From Oceanicoccus sp. KOV_DT_Chl (GTDB taxonomy: Bacteria > Pseudomonadota > Gammaproteobacteria > Pseudomonadales > Dasaniaceae), in the NCBI RefSeq assembly GCF_900120175.1, contig NZ_FQLF01000001.1, forward strand, positions 124,001-188,000: 64,000 nucleotides of DNA, given 5' to 3'. The position numbers were made by a program, and so were the translations under genes. Below, one piece after another: positions 7,575-16,714 of this stretch (position 1 is its first letter; every line of letters starts with the position of its first letter). A model generated the notes under the pieces. The model had not been told where the DNA came from, made no database searches, and saw nothing but the letters and a program-made list of their open reading frames with translations.

Positions 7575-8144
7575 CGTGCCCCTAACCTTCGCCAATGTCA
7601 GCAATGGCTTGACCATATCTGCACAAGCTTTGTTGGACGAAGCAATTAAATTGCTGACCTCAGCCTGAGAGTAATACGTGGTCATACTGCCACTTGAGTG
7701 TCCTAATAAATCCTTTCTGTCTTCATGCGACACACCGGCGGCGCGTAATCGAGTGGCATAAGTATGCCGTAAATTATGCACGCCTTGGCGTATCATTTTA
7801 TCTTGGGGCAAGTGACTTGCTGCCCAAGCTTTTCTCCACGCTCTTGATCGCAAGTTTCGCAGTGGCTTGCCTCGGTAGCTGAAAACAAACTCGCCATGTT
7901 GGCCGCGAACGTCTTTTAATACCGTTTGTGCTGCATCGTTGGGGACTAAAATTCTATCCTGTTTGTTCTTGGTTAACTGTTTGGGTAAAACAAACAGAGA
8001 CCTATCATCAAGCTGAATTTCCCATTCCCAGCGCAGCTGGCAAACCTCCTGCTCTCTTGCACCACAGTTCACATCGAACAAACAGGCTTGTCGTAAATAG
8101 AGGGGGAGTCGGCTAGCAGATTCAATCACCTTCGTAGAAGCTGA
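7491..8144 (-). pseudogene. Tyrosine recombinase (site-specific integrase), N-terminally truncated
   Basis: The catalytic domain is present and complete: arginine I in CGAREQEV, HNLRHTYATRL with the H-x-x-R box, and LLGHSSGSMTTYYSQ with the final histidine and nucleophilic tyrosine. About 215 residues remain against the usual 320-420. The N-terminal SAM-like core-binding domain is missing because the open frame begins at a stop at 8145-8147. The first possible start is the GTG at 8129. The gene points toward the tRNA-derived repeat, as expected for an integrase at its own att site. Without the DNA-binding domain it is probably inactive. Confidence 0.85.
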
Positions 8145-8157
8145 TCAAGGTAAATTA

Positions 8158-8466
8158 TTGATCAAGCTATTAACCAAGCAAACAGATGCTATCTTTACCT
8201 CTGCTTTGTCGATGAGCAGAATTCCCGAATATATTCGATCAAAGCTATCAATTGTCAGTTTGAATTATGAGGCAATACCCGCCGGTGTGCTCCTTGCTAA
8301 ACAAGGGACGAACCCCAATTTGTTAATTGCCTTTCACGAAGCCTTAATTAGCGTACCTGACCCAGTGGGTTACGAGGTCAATTACGAGTTGCTTACGGAG
8401 AATGATGTTGACGCGATTGAGGCCGTACTTGGTTTGAAAGAGGTAGCTGAATGTACGGAGGATTGA
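8158..8466 (+). pseudogene. Unrecognised fragment, possibly the end of a PhnD-like binding protein
   Basis: An open frame of about 100 residues with no ribosome binding site; it stays open upstream into the integrase region, so the TTG start is arbitrary. The middle (AIPAGVLLAKQGTNPNL, then a short helix ending SVPDPVG) weakly resembles the C-terminal lobe of phosphate/phosphonate-type periplasmic binding proteins. Position next to a truncated integrase suggests a 3' gene remnant joined at an element boundary. Family assignment is tentative. Confidence 0.35.
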
Positions 8467-8852
8467 ACAAGAATTGATTGGCCGCAATTTTGAGAAAATT
8501 ATTATTTCTCTCGATATTTGAAGCTCGATTTTATACGAAGCTTAGGTACTAAAATTAAGATTTTTTAAAATTTCGACTGCTTTAAACCTTTAAATTTACA
8601 GAATAATAGTCTGTTTTCAATGTGATATTAAGACAATACGATTTGGTTAAATATTTACTTAGAATTACGTATATTGAGCTTAAACAAATATCAACCTAGC
8701 AAGCAGAAATAATTTTCTGTTTCAGTTGAGATGATATCTATCAGTCCTGCCTTCCTTTTTTGAAAACGTTCCTCACGCTGTGAAACCTTTTTCGTAGCCG
8801 TTTCGACGCCAAATCTTTGATCATACTACCCATGGTTTAATCAAGCGGGGTT
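8467..8852. other. AT-rich stretch without a gene
   Basis: I see no gene, RNA or strong repeat in these 386 bases. The sequence is AT-rich and lies between two gene remnants, consistent with decayed mobile DNA. Confidence 0.5.
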
Positions 8853-9227
8853 GTGGCGTTGAACTTTGTCATCAAATTAATTTTATTCGTCGGATACTGT
8901 ATTGGTATTTCCCCGTTTTCCTGGACAGATGCTGCTCTATGGCCTGAATCTGTCATCGTCGTAACCTCAAATCAACGGCCAGTTTCCAACATAAACGCCA
9001 CTTCTATTTATGCAAACGATGCACAACCGGATATACAAATTCTCAACCTGGATGCGGTGACCAAGGTAGAGCAGCGTCTTAGCGATGGTTTGCCCGTAGA
9101 TCCGCTACAAGCACGAACAATGGTGGATCAACGAATTTCTCAGATTGGCCGCTCACAACTGGATAATGAATTACGTGCTGCGTACTTACCCCTTGGAACG
9201 ATGATGGCATATGCCCTTGATCGTTAA
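8853..9227 (+). pseudogene. Integrative conjugative element protein remnant (TIGR03757/DUF1525-like)
   Basis: A 124-residue frame starting at GTG, with a hydrophobic signal-like N-terminus (about residues 4-28). The body contains IVVTSNQRPVSN, QILNLDAVTKVEQRLSDGLP and DPLQARTMVDQRI, a pattern I associate with the PFL_4709/TIGR03757 family of periplasmic conjugative-element proteins. The family normally continues with a thioredoxin-like end containing a P-A-V-V-strand; here the frame stops at LDR, so the C-terminus is lost. No other transfer genes are visible. The family call is from pattern recognition only. Confidence 0.45.
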
Positions 9228-9536
9228 AGGGCTGGAAGTTTTGACGTTACCGTCATCATTAGAGCCAGATGGACGTTCGTTTGGCGAAAAAATTGTGGGC
9301 TCAATAAAGTCTGGTGCAATTCAGGCAGCAGGCGGCGCTGCCAAATCTGCAATTACAAAAGGGCTAGGACTTGTTCTCGGTAGTGCATAACAAGCGCCGG
9401 CAGTTCGCCCTTTCGGAGCAGTTCGCATTGAAAATGCAGATGGGCTCCAAGTACTCGGTGGAATGTATGTGCATTCCGATTATATGCGACGGGGAATTGT
9501 CTGGATTGCTTTGACGAAATACAGCCAATCGTCATT
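9228..9536. other. Remnant coding-like sequence between element fragment and dehydrogenase
   Basis: On the plus strand 9221-9390 reads as an open stretch without a start (VKGLEVLTLPSS onward, ending VLGSA and a stop). The same frame stays open again to about 9536 (RPFGAVRIENADG). Neither piece has a start codon with a ribosome binding site and I do not recognise the family. They look like gene debris. Confidence 0.35.
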
Positions 9537-11206
9537 CTATTCCTTCGGAGCACTTGAAACTGCTCCCTTCTCAATCGGGTCAGACTTTTTCAAAACCCAA
9601 AACACGTTACCACCTTTTCTATACGCACTGGCAGGACCAGCGTAACCGGAATTAAAAAAGAGCATGCCATTTGCAGCAACGACGCCGCCAGCATCCATCG
9701 CTCCTCCATGTGCCGTCATCCCATTTACGGTTTCCGTTTCTACAGTGGAATCAAATTTCCAAACTACCTCTCCTTTTTCCTTCGAAAAAGCATAGAGAAT
9801 TCCGTTTAGTCCAGGAGCCAAAATTGCGCCGGGAATACCTGTTATTGCTGCTGAAAAATGGACTTTGCATGCCTCTTTGTCGCTGCAATTCTCGCTGGCA
9901 GAAGAACTCCAAATTAGCTCTCCAGTTCTAAGATCGAGTCGATTTAGCCCAGGCTTACTTGTGTGGGAGGATTCATCACCTGAAAGAGGGACGGACGCAT
10001 CAGAAACTGGCACGTACAGATCTCGAGTGTCTGCCGCCATCCCCCAGTGAACGCCTCCTAACAACCCGCCTTTGCCAAGCTTGCGTTTCCACACTAGTTG
10101 ACCTTGATTATCCGGATCCAGAGCGTACGCTATTCCGGACTTGGCGCCAGCTAATACCCAGTCTTTCCCGTCAACGTCAGTAACGATAATCGGAGGCGCG
10201 CCAAAATCGAAGTCGTGGTTTTCAGCTGAAGGGCAATTAATTCCAAAAATTCCCAGTGGGCACGCTACGTTCCAGGCGTCCTTCGGCCATAATTTCTGCT
10301 TCCAGACGAGTCGCCCGGTTTCGATATCAATGGCAAGAATTGCGTTAGATAGATCAGTCATCGGCAGAGAATAATCCTGGCCAGTGCCTACATAGATTAG
10401 CCGTCGTTTTGTATCGATAGTGGGAGCGCTCCATATTGCGGCGCCGGCAGGACCATATTGCTTCCCGCCTAATACATTTCTTTTAACGAAGGTCGCTGGT
10501 TCTGTGACTGTGTAGGTCCTCCAGTTCTCCTTTCCCGACACAGCATTCAGAGAAACAAGCGACCCTCTAAATGTACAACAACCTCCCCAGGGATTGACTG
10601 CAATCCCAACTTCCTTTGAGGAGACTGGTATAAAGACATTCCCGCGTAATAGACAGGTGACCCGGTGATAACGGCCTGTTTGTGCGCTTCAACACGTTTT
10701 TCCCACAGCTTACGTCCGTTTATTGCATCGATCGCATAGACTGTGGCGTCGTCGTTCGCGACAAATACCACCGGAATTTCGCCGCCATTTACTTGTGCGA
10801 CCTTCGCTACAGTCACGGCGGCACGAATTGATGCGGTAGTCTGGAATTTCCAAAAGCCGCAACCGCTATTTGCATCGAGCGCAAATACCGCCCCCTCCTG
10901 ACTTCCAATGAAGACTGCTTGATCGGTAACCGCCGGAAGGGAACGTGGCTGATCCGCATCTTCAAAACCAAAAGCCCAGGCAACTTTCAAGGTTCGCAGA
11001 TCGTCTATGGATAATCCAGATTGACCAAAAGTGTAGGTACGCTGCTGAGATAGATCTCTACTCCACCCAGAACTCAGAATGGTCAAATCAGGCTGCAATG
11101 TATGACTGCAAGCTTGGTATTGAGTTTCTGCTAGCGCCTCTATTGACGAGAGGGCACTAATAATAAAAAAGATGATTGACGTTATCCGTTGACTGCAACA
11201 CGTCAT
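9537..11206 (-). CDS. PQQ-dependent beta-propeller dehydrogenase, polyvinyl-alcohol-dehydrogenase-like (one-base frameshift)
   Basis: A periplasmic alcohol dehydrogenase-like protein of about 556 residues. The ATG at 11206 has GGAGG upstream and begins a signal peptide (ISALSSIEALA). At least six propeller repeats are visible by their endings, for example ALDANSGCGFWKF, AIDAINGRKLWEK, AIDIETGRLVWKQ and AFSKEKGEVVWKF. Two frames are joined by adding one T to the TTT run (AAA at 10632-10634), giving a continuous SFIPVSSKEVGIAVNPWGG. No cytochrome c CXXCH motif is visible, so electrons would pass to a separate carrier. It stands alone on the minus strand between element remnants and an insertion sequence. 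Confidence 0.7.
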
Positions 11207-11544
11207 TATAGACCTCCGGTAGGATAGAGCTTTGTCGTTAGGATGTTGACCAAGACCCCGAGAATTCTGTAGCCGAGTTCGATACATTTTCCGTCGTCTG
11301 AATGCCATTCTCGGAACGATTGTTCGCGCGCTATCGGTTGCTGAACTAACACAAGACCCCGGCTCAATTCATTTACTGTTATCTAATGGCAGTGCAGCTT
11401 GGCTATAGTGTATGTCAATACGTCTATCGCAATAAGTCCATCATCGGAATTTCACTGTAGACAGTTGCGGATCAATGAAAGAGGAATCAATGAGTAGGGG
11501 GGGCACATCCCCACAATGGGTTCCATCCAGGCATCAGGCGGTGG
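11207..11544. other. Intergenic DNA upstream of the dehydrogenase
   Basis: Apart from the ribosome binding site of the minus-strand dehydrogenase at about 11213-11217, I see no gene. An open frame runs on upstream from the dehydrogenase start to 11308 but has no ribosome binding site of its own. The right edge is the left end of the insertion sequence. Confidence 0.4.
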
Positions 11545-12777
11545 TGTCTATGGCGAATTACTAATTTAAACCGTGAGGCGGCAGTCGGAAGCTGAAAAAA
11601 ACCCACGACAAAATGATTGCCAGCCATGGTTTTTCAACTCAGCTGGTCTTATTTCGGAATCTTTCACCGGTGTTTGGCCATTTTGAGACGTATAAACTCG
11701 ACATGGGTTGTAATAACGCTGGTATTCGCCAAGCTTTCTCTCAAGATCATTCGAGTTCCAGTAAAAAGTTTGGTCCAGAAGCTCTCGCCTAACGCTGCCA
11801 ATCAGTCGCTCTACAAAAGGGTGTGATATTGGGGTGTAGGGTACGGACTTTACTTCTTCAATATCTAAAATTCGTAAATTGGCCTGCCATCGCTGATATT
11901 TGAATAGTGGGTCGTTATCTGAACTGAGGTAAGTGGGAAGGTTGTTTTTGGACATAACTTCGTTGAATAAACGGCATAAGGTCACACCAACTACCGGCCC
12001 TGCATGAACACCAAAGCCTATAGTGCGTCGTGTGCATTGATCCATTACAACCAGCACCCAATGCCTTTTCAGTAATATTGATTCGCAGCGAAATAGATCA
12101 ATACTCCACAAACTGTCCTTGGTGTGGCCGAGCGTTGTCAGCCATGACGGTCCTTGATTCGTTGGATCGGGTTTATAGTGCTTTTCTAAAATTCGTCGAA
12201 CGATATCTTTATTAATGTCTAATCCAAAAGCTAAATTAATTTGTTGAGCAATTCGAGGGCATCCGTAACGAGGGTTACGCCGTTTCATTTCAATAATAAC
12301 TTTGATTAATTCTTGTGAAGGACCTTTGGGGTCAGTTTTGTTGTAGATTTTAGGTGAAAAAATAAAGTGGTATTTCTTTTTGATCAGTGCCCGGTGAAAT
12401 CGTTGTAGGGTAGAAGGCTTGATGATAATTGCCGCTCTTGCTAGCTTTCTGGGATTCAGCCATAGACTTAGCAAGCTCATCAGAATTCGATCGAGGTTGG
12501 TGAGAGCGGGTGAGTGTTTGCCTCTGCTGTTTTGAACTTGCAGCTGATGTTTGTGTAACAAGTTTTCAGCGACTAATGCTTTTGATGCACCGGATTTGCT
12601 AAGGGTAGTCAGAGCAACAAGCAGATCTAAAAATAAATATAGGAACAACTTGTACTGTTCTTTCGATTTGCCGATGGTTATGAACAGTCGTTCGTCCGTT
12701 CAATGAAGCTTCTCGTCTGTGTAGAACGGACATGTATGCTGAAGAACAGACAGCAAATATGACCGGATCGTTAGACA
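11545..12777 (-). mobile_element. Insertion sequence with rve-type DDE transposase
   Basis: The boundaries are tentative. The left end TGTCTATGGCGAATTACTAA is also found at the relict copy at 2253, which fixes that edge. The proposed right edge is TAGACA at 12772-12777, inverted relative to TGTCTA. No target-site duplication is evident. A perfect inverted repeat GTCCGTTC/GAACGGAC at 12694-12731 lies upstream of the transposase. Confidence 0.55.
11566..12648 (-). CDS. Transposase with integrase (rve) catalytic core
   Basis: A 360-residue DDE transposase. The N-terminal third is basic and helix-rich (ENLLHKHQLQVQNS and following), as in IS3/IS481-like DNA-binding regions. The retroviral-integrase core supplies the acidic triad in WSIDLFRCES, LSSDNDPLF and HPFVERLIGSVRRE. 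Unlike IS3 proper, one reading frame holds both parts and I see no separate orfA. The frame is intact, so the copy may still be active. Exact IS family not assigned. Confidence 0.85.
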   Translation of the reverse strand: MFLYLFLDLLVALTTLSKSGASKALVAENLLHKHQLQVQNSRGKHSPALTNLDRILMSLLSLWLNPRKLARAAIIIKPSTLQRFHRALIKKKYHFIFSPKIYNKTDPKGPSQELIKVIIEMKRRNPRYGCPRIAQQINLAFGLDINKDIVRRILEKHYKPDPTNQGPSWLTTLGHTKDSLWSIDLFRCESILLKRHWVLVVMDQCTRRTIGFGVHAGPVVGVTLCRLFNEVMSKNNLPTYLSSDNDPLFKYQRWQANLRILDIEEVKSVPYTPISHPFVERLIGSVRRELLDQTFYWNSNDLERKLGEYQRYYNPCRVYTSQNGQTPVKDSEIRPAELKNHGWQSFCRGFFSASDCRLTV

Positions 12778-13003
12778 GTTAACACTGTTTAGAAAAAATA
12801 AATTAAAATATTAAATTGCGCTACTGGAATGTGAGTTAAATATGGTATGTATAAGATTGGATTGCATGTTTTCGGTTTAGAAAGAATTATGTAAAATAAA
12901 GTGGGTGGTTTATAATCATTGGAATTAAATAAAAAAGGGCTGGGGTGATGCAAGGTTTTAGGTTTTTTTTCTATAGTCTCGTTATAAGTATTAGAGGCCT
13001 GTG
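12778..13003. other. Very AT-rich intergenic stretch
   Basis: AT-rich DNA between the insertion sequence and the small secreted protein gene. No gene seen. It probably holds the promoter for 13004-13366. Confidence 0.4.
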
Positions 13004-13366
13004 ATGAAAGTTTCAATATTTACGATATTTATATTGATTTTAGCTCCTTCAATTTATGCTCAAGATATGGGTGAAGGTATTTGGTTAACAGGAGAAGATG
13101 GCAGAAAGGTAAAAACCTATTATAGAAATGGAGAGTGGTTCGGAAAGCTTATTTCTTCAGATAATGCTGGAGCGCCAATAGGAACTGATGTTTTGCGTCA
13201 TATTATACTTGAGAATGGCGTATGGAAAGGGCAAGTATATGCTGTAAAACGGGATATGTTAATAGACGCTATAATTGAGCCTGCGGATGAAAAAATAGTA
13301 ATAAACATTTCAGTAGGAATGTTTTCTAAAACATTGGAGTGGTATAAAGAGACTGTTCCAAAATAG
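13004..13366 (+). CDS. DUF2147-like secreted protein
   Basis: A 120-residue protein with a clear signal peptide (hydrophobic residues 4-17 ending IYAQ). The mature part has the layout of DUF2147 proteins: an early GIWLTGEDGRKVKTYY strand pair, then GKLISSDNAGAPIGTDVLR, a W-x-G-Q-VY repeat and a closing TLEWYKE. DUF2147 proteins are small periplasmic proteins of unknown function. I chose the ATG at 13004 over the adjacent GTG at 13001 because AGAGG lies about 7-8 bases upstream. The local AT content is higher than in neighbouring metabolic genes. Confidence 0.6.
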   Translation: MKVSIFTIFILILAPSIYAQDMGEGIWLTGEDGRKVKTYYRNGEWFGKLISSDNAGAPIGTDVLRHIILENGVWKGQVYAVKRDMLIDAIIEPADEKIVINISVGMFSKTLEWYKETVPK

Positions 13367-13647
13367 AAAGTCTAGTGATGAATCGGCAGTTTCTAGTGTT
13401 TAGTTCGATAAAGCCCACAAATAGGTAGGGTGTCGTACTTGGTATATGAAATCGACAAACAGTTGTTGGAACAATACTGCCCTATTTTATACAATGATGA
13501 ATTGATAGAAATTCTGCACTCTCATTTATAATTGGCTGTATGATTTGCTCTGGGCCGATATCTCGCCAGAACATATCTACTGAAATTTCGTGTAAGCACC
13601 TTCAATGAACTTCAAAAAATTATATTCAGGTAAGTTTTGATTAAAAA

Positions 13648-14565
13648 CTACAATTTTGTTTGAGTATATGCAGAGGCTTTATCAAGAAATTTTTCTGACT
13701 GCTTTAAGCCTGAGGCCAATTCGGACTGGTTGCTGGCATCGTTAATCGCCGCCCAGTTTTCAAGGACTTTCTCAGGCGTTTGTTTTTCTGCTGGCAGGAA
13801 AGTACCTTCAGTTTCAAATAAACGTGTACTAGCATAACCACCCGCACCGGCACATAAAATCATCCGGTTTGGTGCGTTATCATGGCATAGTGTTAACGCA
13901 CCGGCAGTTACTGCCTCTGGTGTTAATCTCGCTAGCATTTCCGGCGACATCAAATCTTCAGTCATGCGTGTCCCTGCTACTGGTGCCAGTGCGTTGACCC
14001 GAATGTCGTATTTCATCCCTTCTAACACCAGGGTGTTCATCAAGCCTAAAACAGCCATTTTTGCTGCGCCGTAATTAGTTTGACCAAAATTACCGTACAT
14101 GCCGCTAGAAGATGTGGTCATAACGATACGACCATAACCTTGCTCTTTCATGATTTCCCAAACAGCTTTACAGCAGTTAACAGAGCCCATCAAATGTACA
14201 TCCATGACTAATTGAAAATCTGCGAGCTCCATTTTAGAAAATGATTTATCACGCAGGATGCCGGCATTATTAATTAATATATCAACCCGCCCCCACATTG
14301 CTATTGCCTGTTTGACCATGTCTTCAACTTCATCAAACTTGGCAACATTGGCGCCGTGCGCAATAGCCTCACCGCCATTTTCTTTGATTAATGCAACAAC
14401 TTCTTTGGCTGCTTCCGAACTGCTACCGCTACCATCGCGCGCGCCGCCCAAATCATTAACAACGACTTTGGCGCCACGAGCTGCTAATTCCAGTGCGTGT
14501 GAACGACCCAAGCCGTTACCTGCGCCAGTAACAATTGCGACTTTACTTTCGAAATTAATACTCAT
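13648..14565 (-). CDS. SDR family 3-hydroxyacyl-CoA dehydrogenase-like enzyme (17-beta-HSD type 4-like)
   Basis: A short-chain dehydrogenase of about 305 residues. It has GAGNGLGRSHA as the cofactor-binding glycine motif, NNAGILRDKSF, a serine in TTSSSGMYGNFGQ and the catalytic YGAAK. The VNDLGGARDGSG insert after the second strand is characteristic of the multifunctional-enzyme type 2 / (3R)-hydroxyacyl-CoA dehydrogenase branch, which acts on CoA esters including steroid side chains. The start ATG at 14565 follows the SIP gene stop by 17 bases, so the two form an operon. Substrate is inferred from family and from the nearby ring-cleavage genes. Confidence 0.85.
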   Translation of the reverse strand: MSINFESKVAIVTGAGNGLGRSHALELAARGAKVVVNDLGGARDGSGSSSEAAKEVVALIKENGGEAIAHGANVAKFDEVEDMVKQAIAMWGRVDILINNAGILRDKSFSKMELADFQLVMDVHLMGSVNCCKAVWEIMKEQGYGRIVMTTSSSGMYGNFGQTNYGAAKMAVLGLMNTLVLEGMKYDIRVNALAPVAGTRMTEDLMSPEMLARLTPEAVTAGALTLCHDNAPNRMILCAGAGGYASTRLFETEGTFLPAEKQTPEKVLENWAAINDASNQSELASGLKQSEKFLDKASAYTQTKL

Positions 14566-14582
14566 CCATTCTCTCGGCTCTG

Positions 14583-15308
14583 TTAAACAGCTACAGTGTT
14601 CTCTTTGTATTTCCAATAACTGCTAGCGTATATATCTCGTTTTAATACATTCTTTTCATTCTTGAAATAATCTTTCAGTGTGCGTGTCGTTTCGAACTCT
14701 GCAGCAACCCATACATTTAAATTGCCGGGTAGCCATGGACATTTTTTTACAGCATCCAGCGCTAGATTCGCACTTTTATGGTGATCGCTATTAATAATCC
14801 AGTGTAATTCAACACCTTTAGGCTTATCGATTCTCTGCTTATCGTTCTCATTTTTTATTTCAACAATGGCATAACCCCTTGCCGTATCTTTCATATTTTC
14901 CAGATTTACGCTTAAAGCGGGTAGTGATGTCATGTCGCCGACAAGAAAATACCAATCAGCTATGGGATTAACCATCTTTCGAGTGGCGGGGCCCTTTATT
15001 TTAAGTTGGTCGCCTATGTTGGCGCTCAATGCCCACTTGGAAGCCGGACCCTCATCGCCGTGGCAAACAAAATCTACATCTATCTCGCATCGCTCTGGGT
15101 ACGCTCTTCTCACCGTATAGCTTCTTTTTATCGGTTTATTATCACCGGTCTGCTCGAAAAATAACTTGATGTATGCGCCTTCATCGTTAGCACTAACACC
15201 TTTTAGGTCTTTGCCTCCAAATGTAATCCGATTCATGTTAGTGGTTAGTTTTTGGTTCCAAACAACAGTGACATTTTTTGATTTTATAAAAAACATAAGC
15301 TTTGCCAA
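14583..15308 (-). CDS. Siderophore-interacting protein (ViuB-like FAD reductase)
   Basis: A 241-residue FAD/NAD(P)H-type reductase of the SIP family. It has KRSYTVRR for FAD binding, a DVDFVCHGDEGPASKWA strand, LVGDMTSLPAL for the nucleotide-binding half, and the family's closing SSYWKYKEN. SIP proteins reduce ferric siderophores in the cytoplasm. A TTG start at 15308 is supported by AAGGA at 9-base spacing; an ATG lies four codons later. It is the first gene of a unit with the SDR downstream. No siderophore synthesis or receptor genes flank it, so it might serve another ferric or flavin substrate here. Confidence 0.85.
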   Translation of the reverse strand: MAKLMFFIKSKNVTVVWNQKLTTNMNRITFGGKDLKGVSANDEGAYIKLFFEQTGDNKPIKRSYTVRRAYPERCEIDVDFVCHGDEGPASKWALSANIGDQLKIKGPATRKMVNPIADWYFLVGDMTSLPALSVNLENMKDTARGYAIVEIKNENDKQRIDKPKGVELHWIINSDHHKSANLALDAVKKCPWLPGNLNVWVAAEFETTRTLKDYFKNEKNVLKRDIYASSYWKYKENTVAV

Positions 15309-15374
15309 TATATTATGTGTCCTTATTTCGCAATGAAATAATTGAACATAGAGTATCGCGAGGATTAGAAAATG

Positions 15375-16367
15375 CTACCAAGGGAGATATTCATTTTTGG
15401 TAAAAGACTTGATGATTTGTACAAGATGATTCAAACCGAGCTCAGATGAAAACCTGCCGGGTATTTCATGTCCCCAAGTGCTCATATTCGGGTAAGTCAA
15501 ACCTTCCTCCCATGAAGATTCATTGACGACTAAAGCATCCCATCCTAGTTCGAATTCAAACCCGGACGGTGTTGTGACGTAAAAGGACAATTCTTTGTCA
15601 TTAGGGTGTTGGCCTATATTTCGTGTAAATTTACAATTTAACGCTTTACATCGCTCATAGGCTGATGACAGGTCATCTAGCTTTGCTACTTCAAAATTCA
15701 AGTGTTGTATACGTGTCCTGTACATGTCTAGCGGCAGGCCTTTTGTTGCTGCTATGGCGACAGAGTGATGACGTGGGTTCATACGTAAAAAGGTTACTCC
15801 TATAACCTCGCGATTGCCTACTGACATGTCGATGTTGTCACTGACCCTGGCGTCGAAGATTTCTTGCCAGAATTCTATATTACGCTCAGGCTCTCTCGAC
15901 ATTATCGACACATGTCCTAAGCCAGCTTCGCCAGTAATAAAACCTCCATTAAGCATGTCCAGAGGGCTTTCTGCTTCTTCTGGTTGGGTAAACAAATCTA
16001 TCATCAGGCCTTTGGGGCCAATGAACTGGTGAAATGCGGTGACGCCGCGGAGTTCGGCGCGCTCATCGTCAATATACTCAACTGGCACATTCCTGTTTGA
16101 CAGCCGCTTCAATACAATTTCCAGTATCATATCGTTATCTAGCTGCCAGCCCGTTGCAATTATATCTTCGGCATCATCTTCTTGAATAATTAACCGACGG
16201 GCATGATTGTCCAGACGGAATGCCAATTGATCTGTTGATTCAAACGCAAGCTGTAAGCCTATTCCATCTTTGGCGAACTGTTTCCATTCGGGTAACTTAC
16301 GCGAACCTACGAGGATATAGCCAAGGCGCACTGCACCAAAAATATCCTCTTTGACAGACTCTTGCAT
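15375..16367 (-). CDS. Type I extradiol dioxygenase (HsaC/BphC-like)
   Basis: Opens a catechol ring next to the hydroxyl groups, using ferrous iron. The 330-residue two-domain protein has all expected ligands: H152 in GLGHVSIM, H222 in QHLNFEV and E273 in FEFELGW. Supporting active-site residues lie in NPRHHSVAIA and GQHPNDKELSFYVTTPSG. This layout is shared by 2,3-dihydroxybiphenyl and 3,4-dihydroxy-seco-steroid (HsaC/TesB) dioxygenases, and the length is near normal. The other pathway members lie 18-27 kb away in this window, so the product probably feeds the HsaD-like hydrolase at 41.4 kb. The substrate itself cannot be read from the sequence. Confidence 0.9.
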   Translation of the reverse strand: MQESVKEDIFGAVRLGYILVGSRKLPEWKQFAKDGIGLQLAFESTDQLAFRLDNHARRLIIQEDDAEDIIATGWQLDNDMILEIVLKRLSNRNVPVEYIDDERAELRGVTAFHQFIGPKGLMIDLFTQPEEAESPLDMLNGGFITGEAGLGHVSIMSREPERNIEFWQEIFDARVSDNIDMSVGNREVIGVTFLRMNPRHHSVAIAATKGLPLDMYRTRIQHLNFEVAKLDDLSSAYERCKALNCKFTRNIGQHPNDKELSFYVTTPSGFEFELGWDALVVNESSWEEGLTYPNMSTWGHEIPGRFSSELGLNHLVQIIKSFTKNEYLPW

Positions 16368-16714
16368 CAGAACATCCTATATTAAAGTTTTACGGGGGTT
16401 TGATGAACCCGCCTAACAATTAGATAAATACTTTTACTAAGGGTTGATAGGTCCGTTTGATTTCTCAATTGGAAGCTGCCATCAAATCCTATTTAGCTCG
16501 ATCTTCTCAACGGAATCCTATACGTCGTTATTGAAATTGAATACCTTTATTGCGGATTAAGACTGTTTCCAATTAGATGGAAGTGAGTTGGAGTAAGACG
16601 CAAGTGTATATGTATATTTTCGACCTGAACCTACAGAGAAAAGTATTAGGGTGTATAGATAATACACTCGCTTCAACGGTCTATATTCATATTTCAAACC
16701 AGTGACCCAGGCGC
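16368..16714. other. Intergenic region upstream of the dioxygenase
   Basis: No gene seen. It is expected to hold the promoter for the minus-strand dioxygenase (start at 16367) and the end of the transporter unit. Confidence 0.4.

Noticed and set aside
7371-7649. 92-codon open frame across the second att copy
   Set aside because: It reads through tRNA and terminator sequence and antisense to the integrase end.
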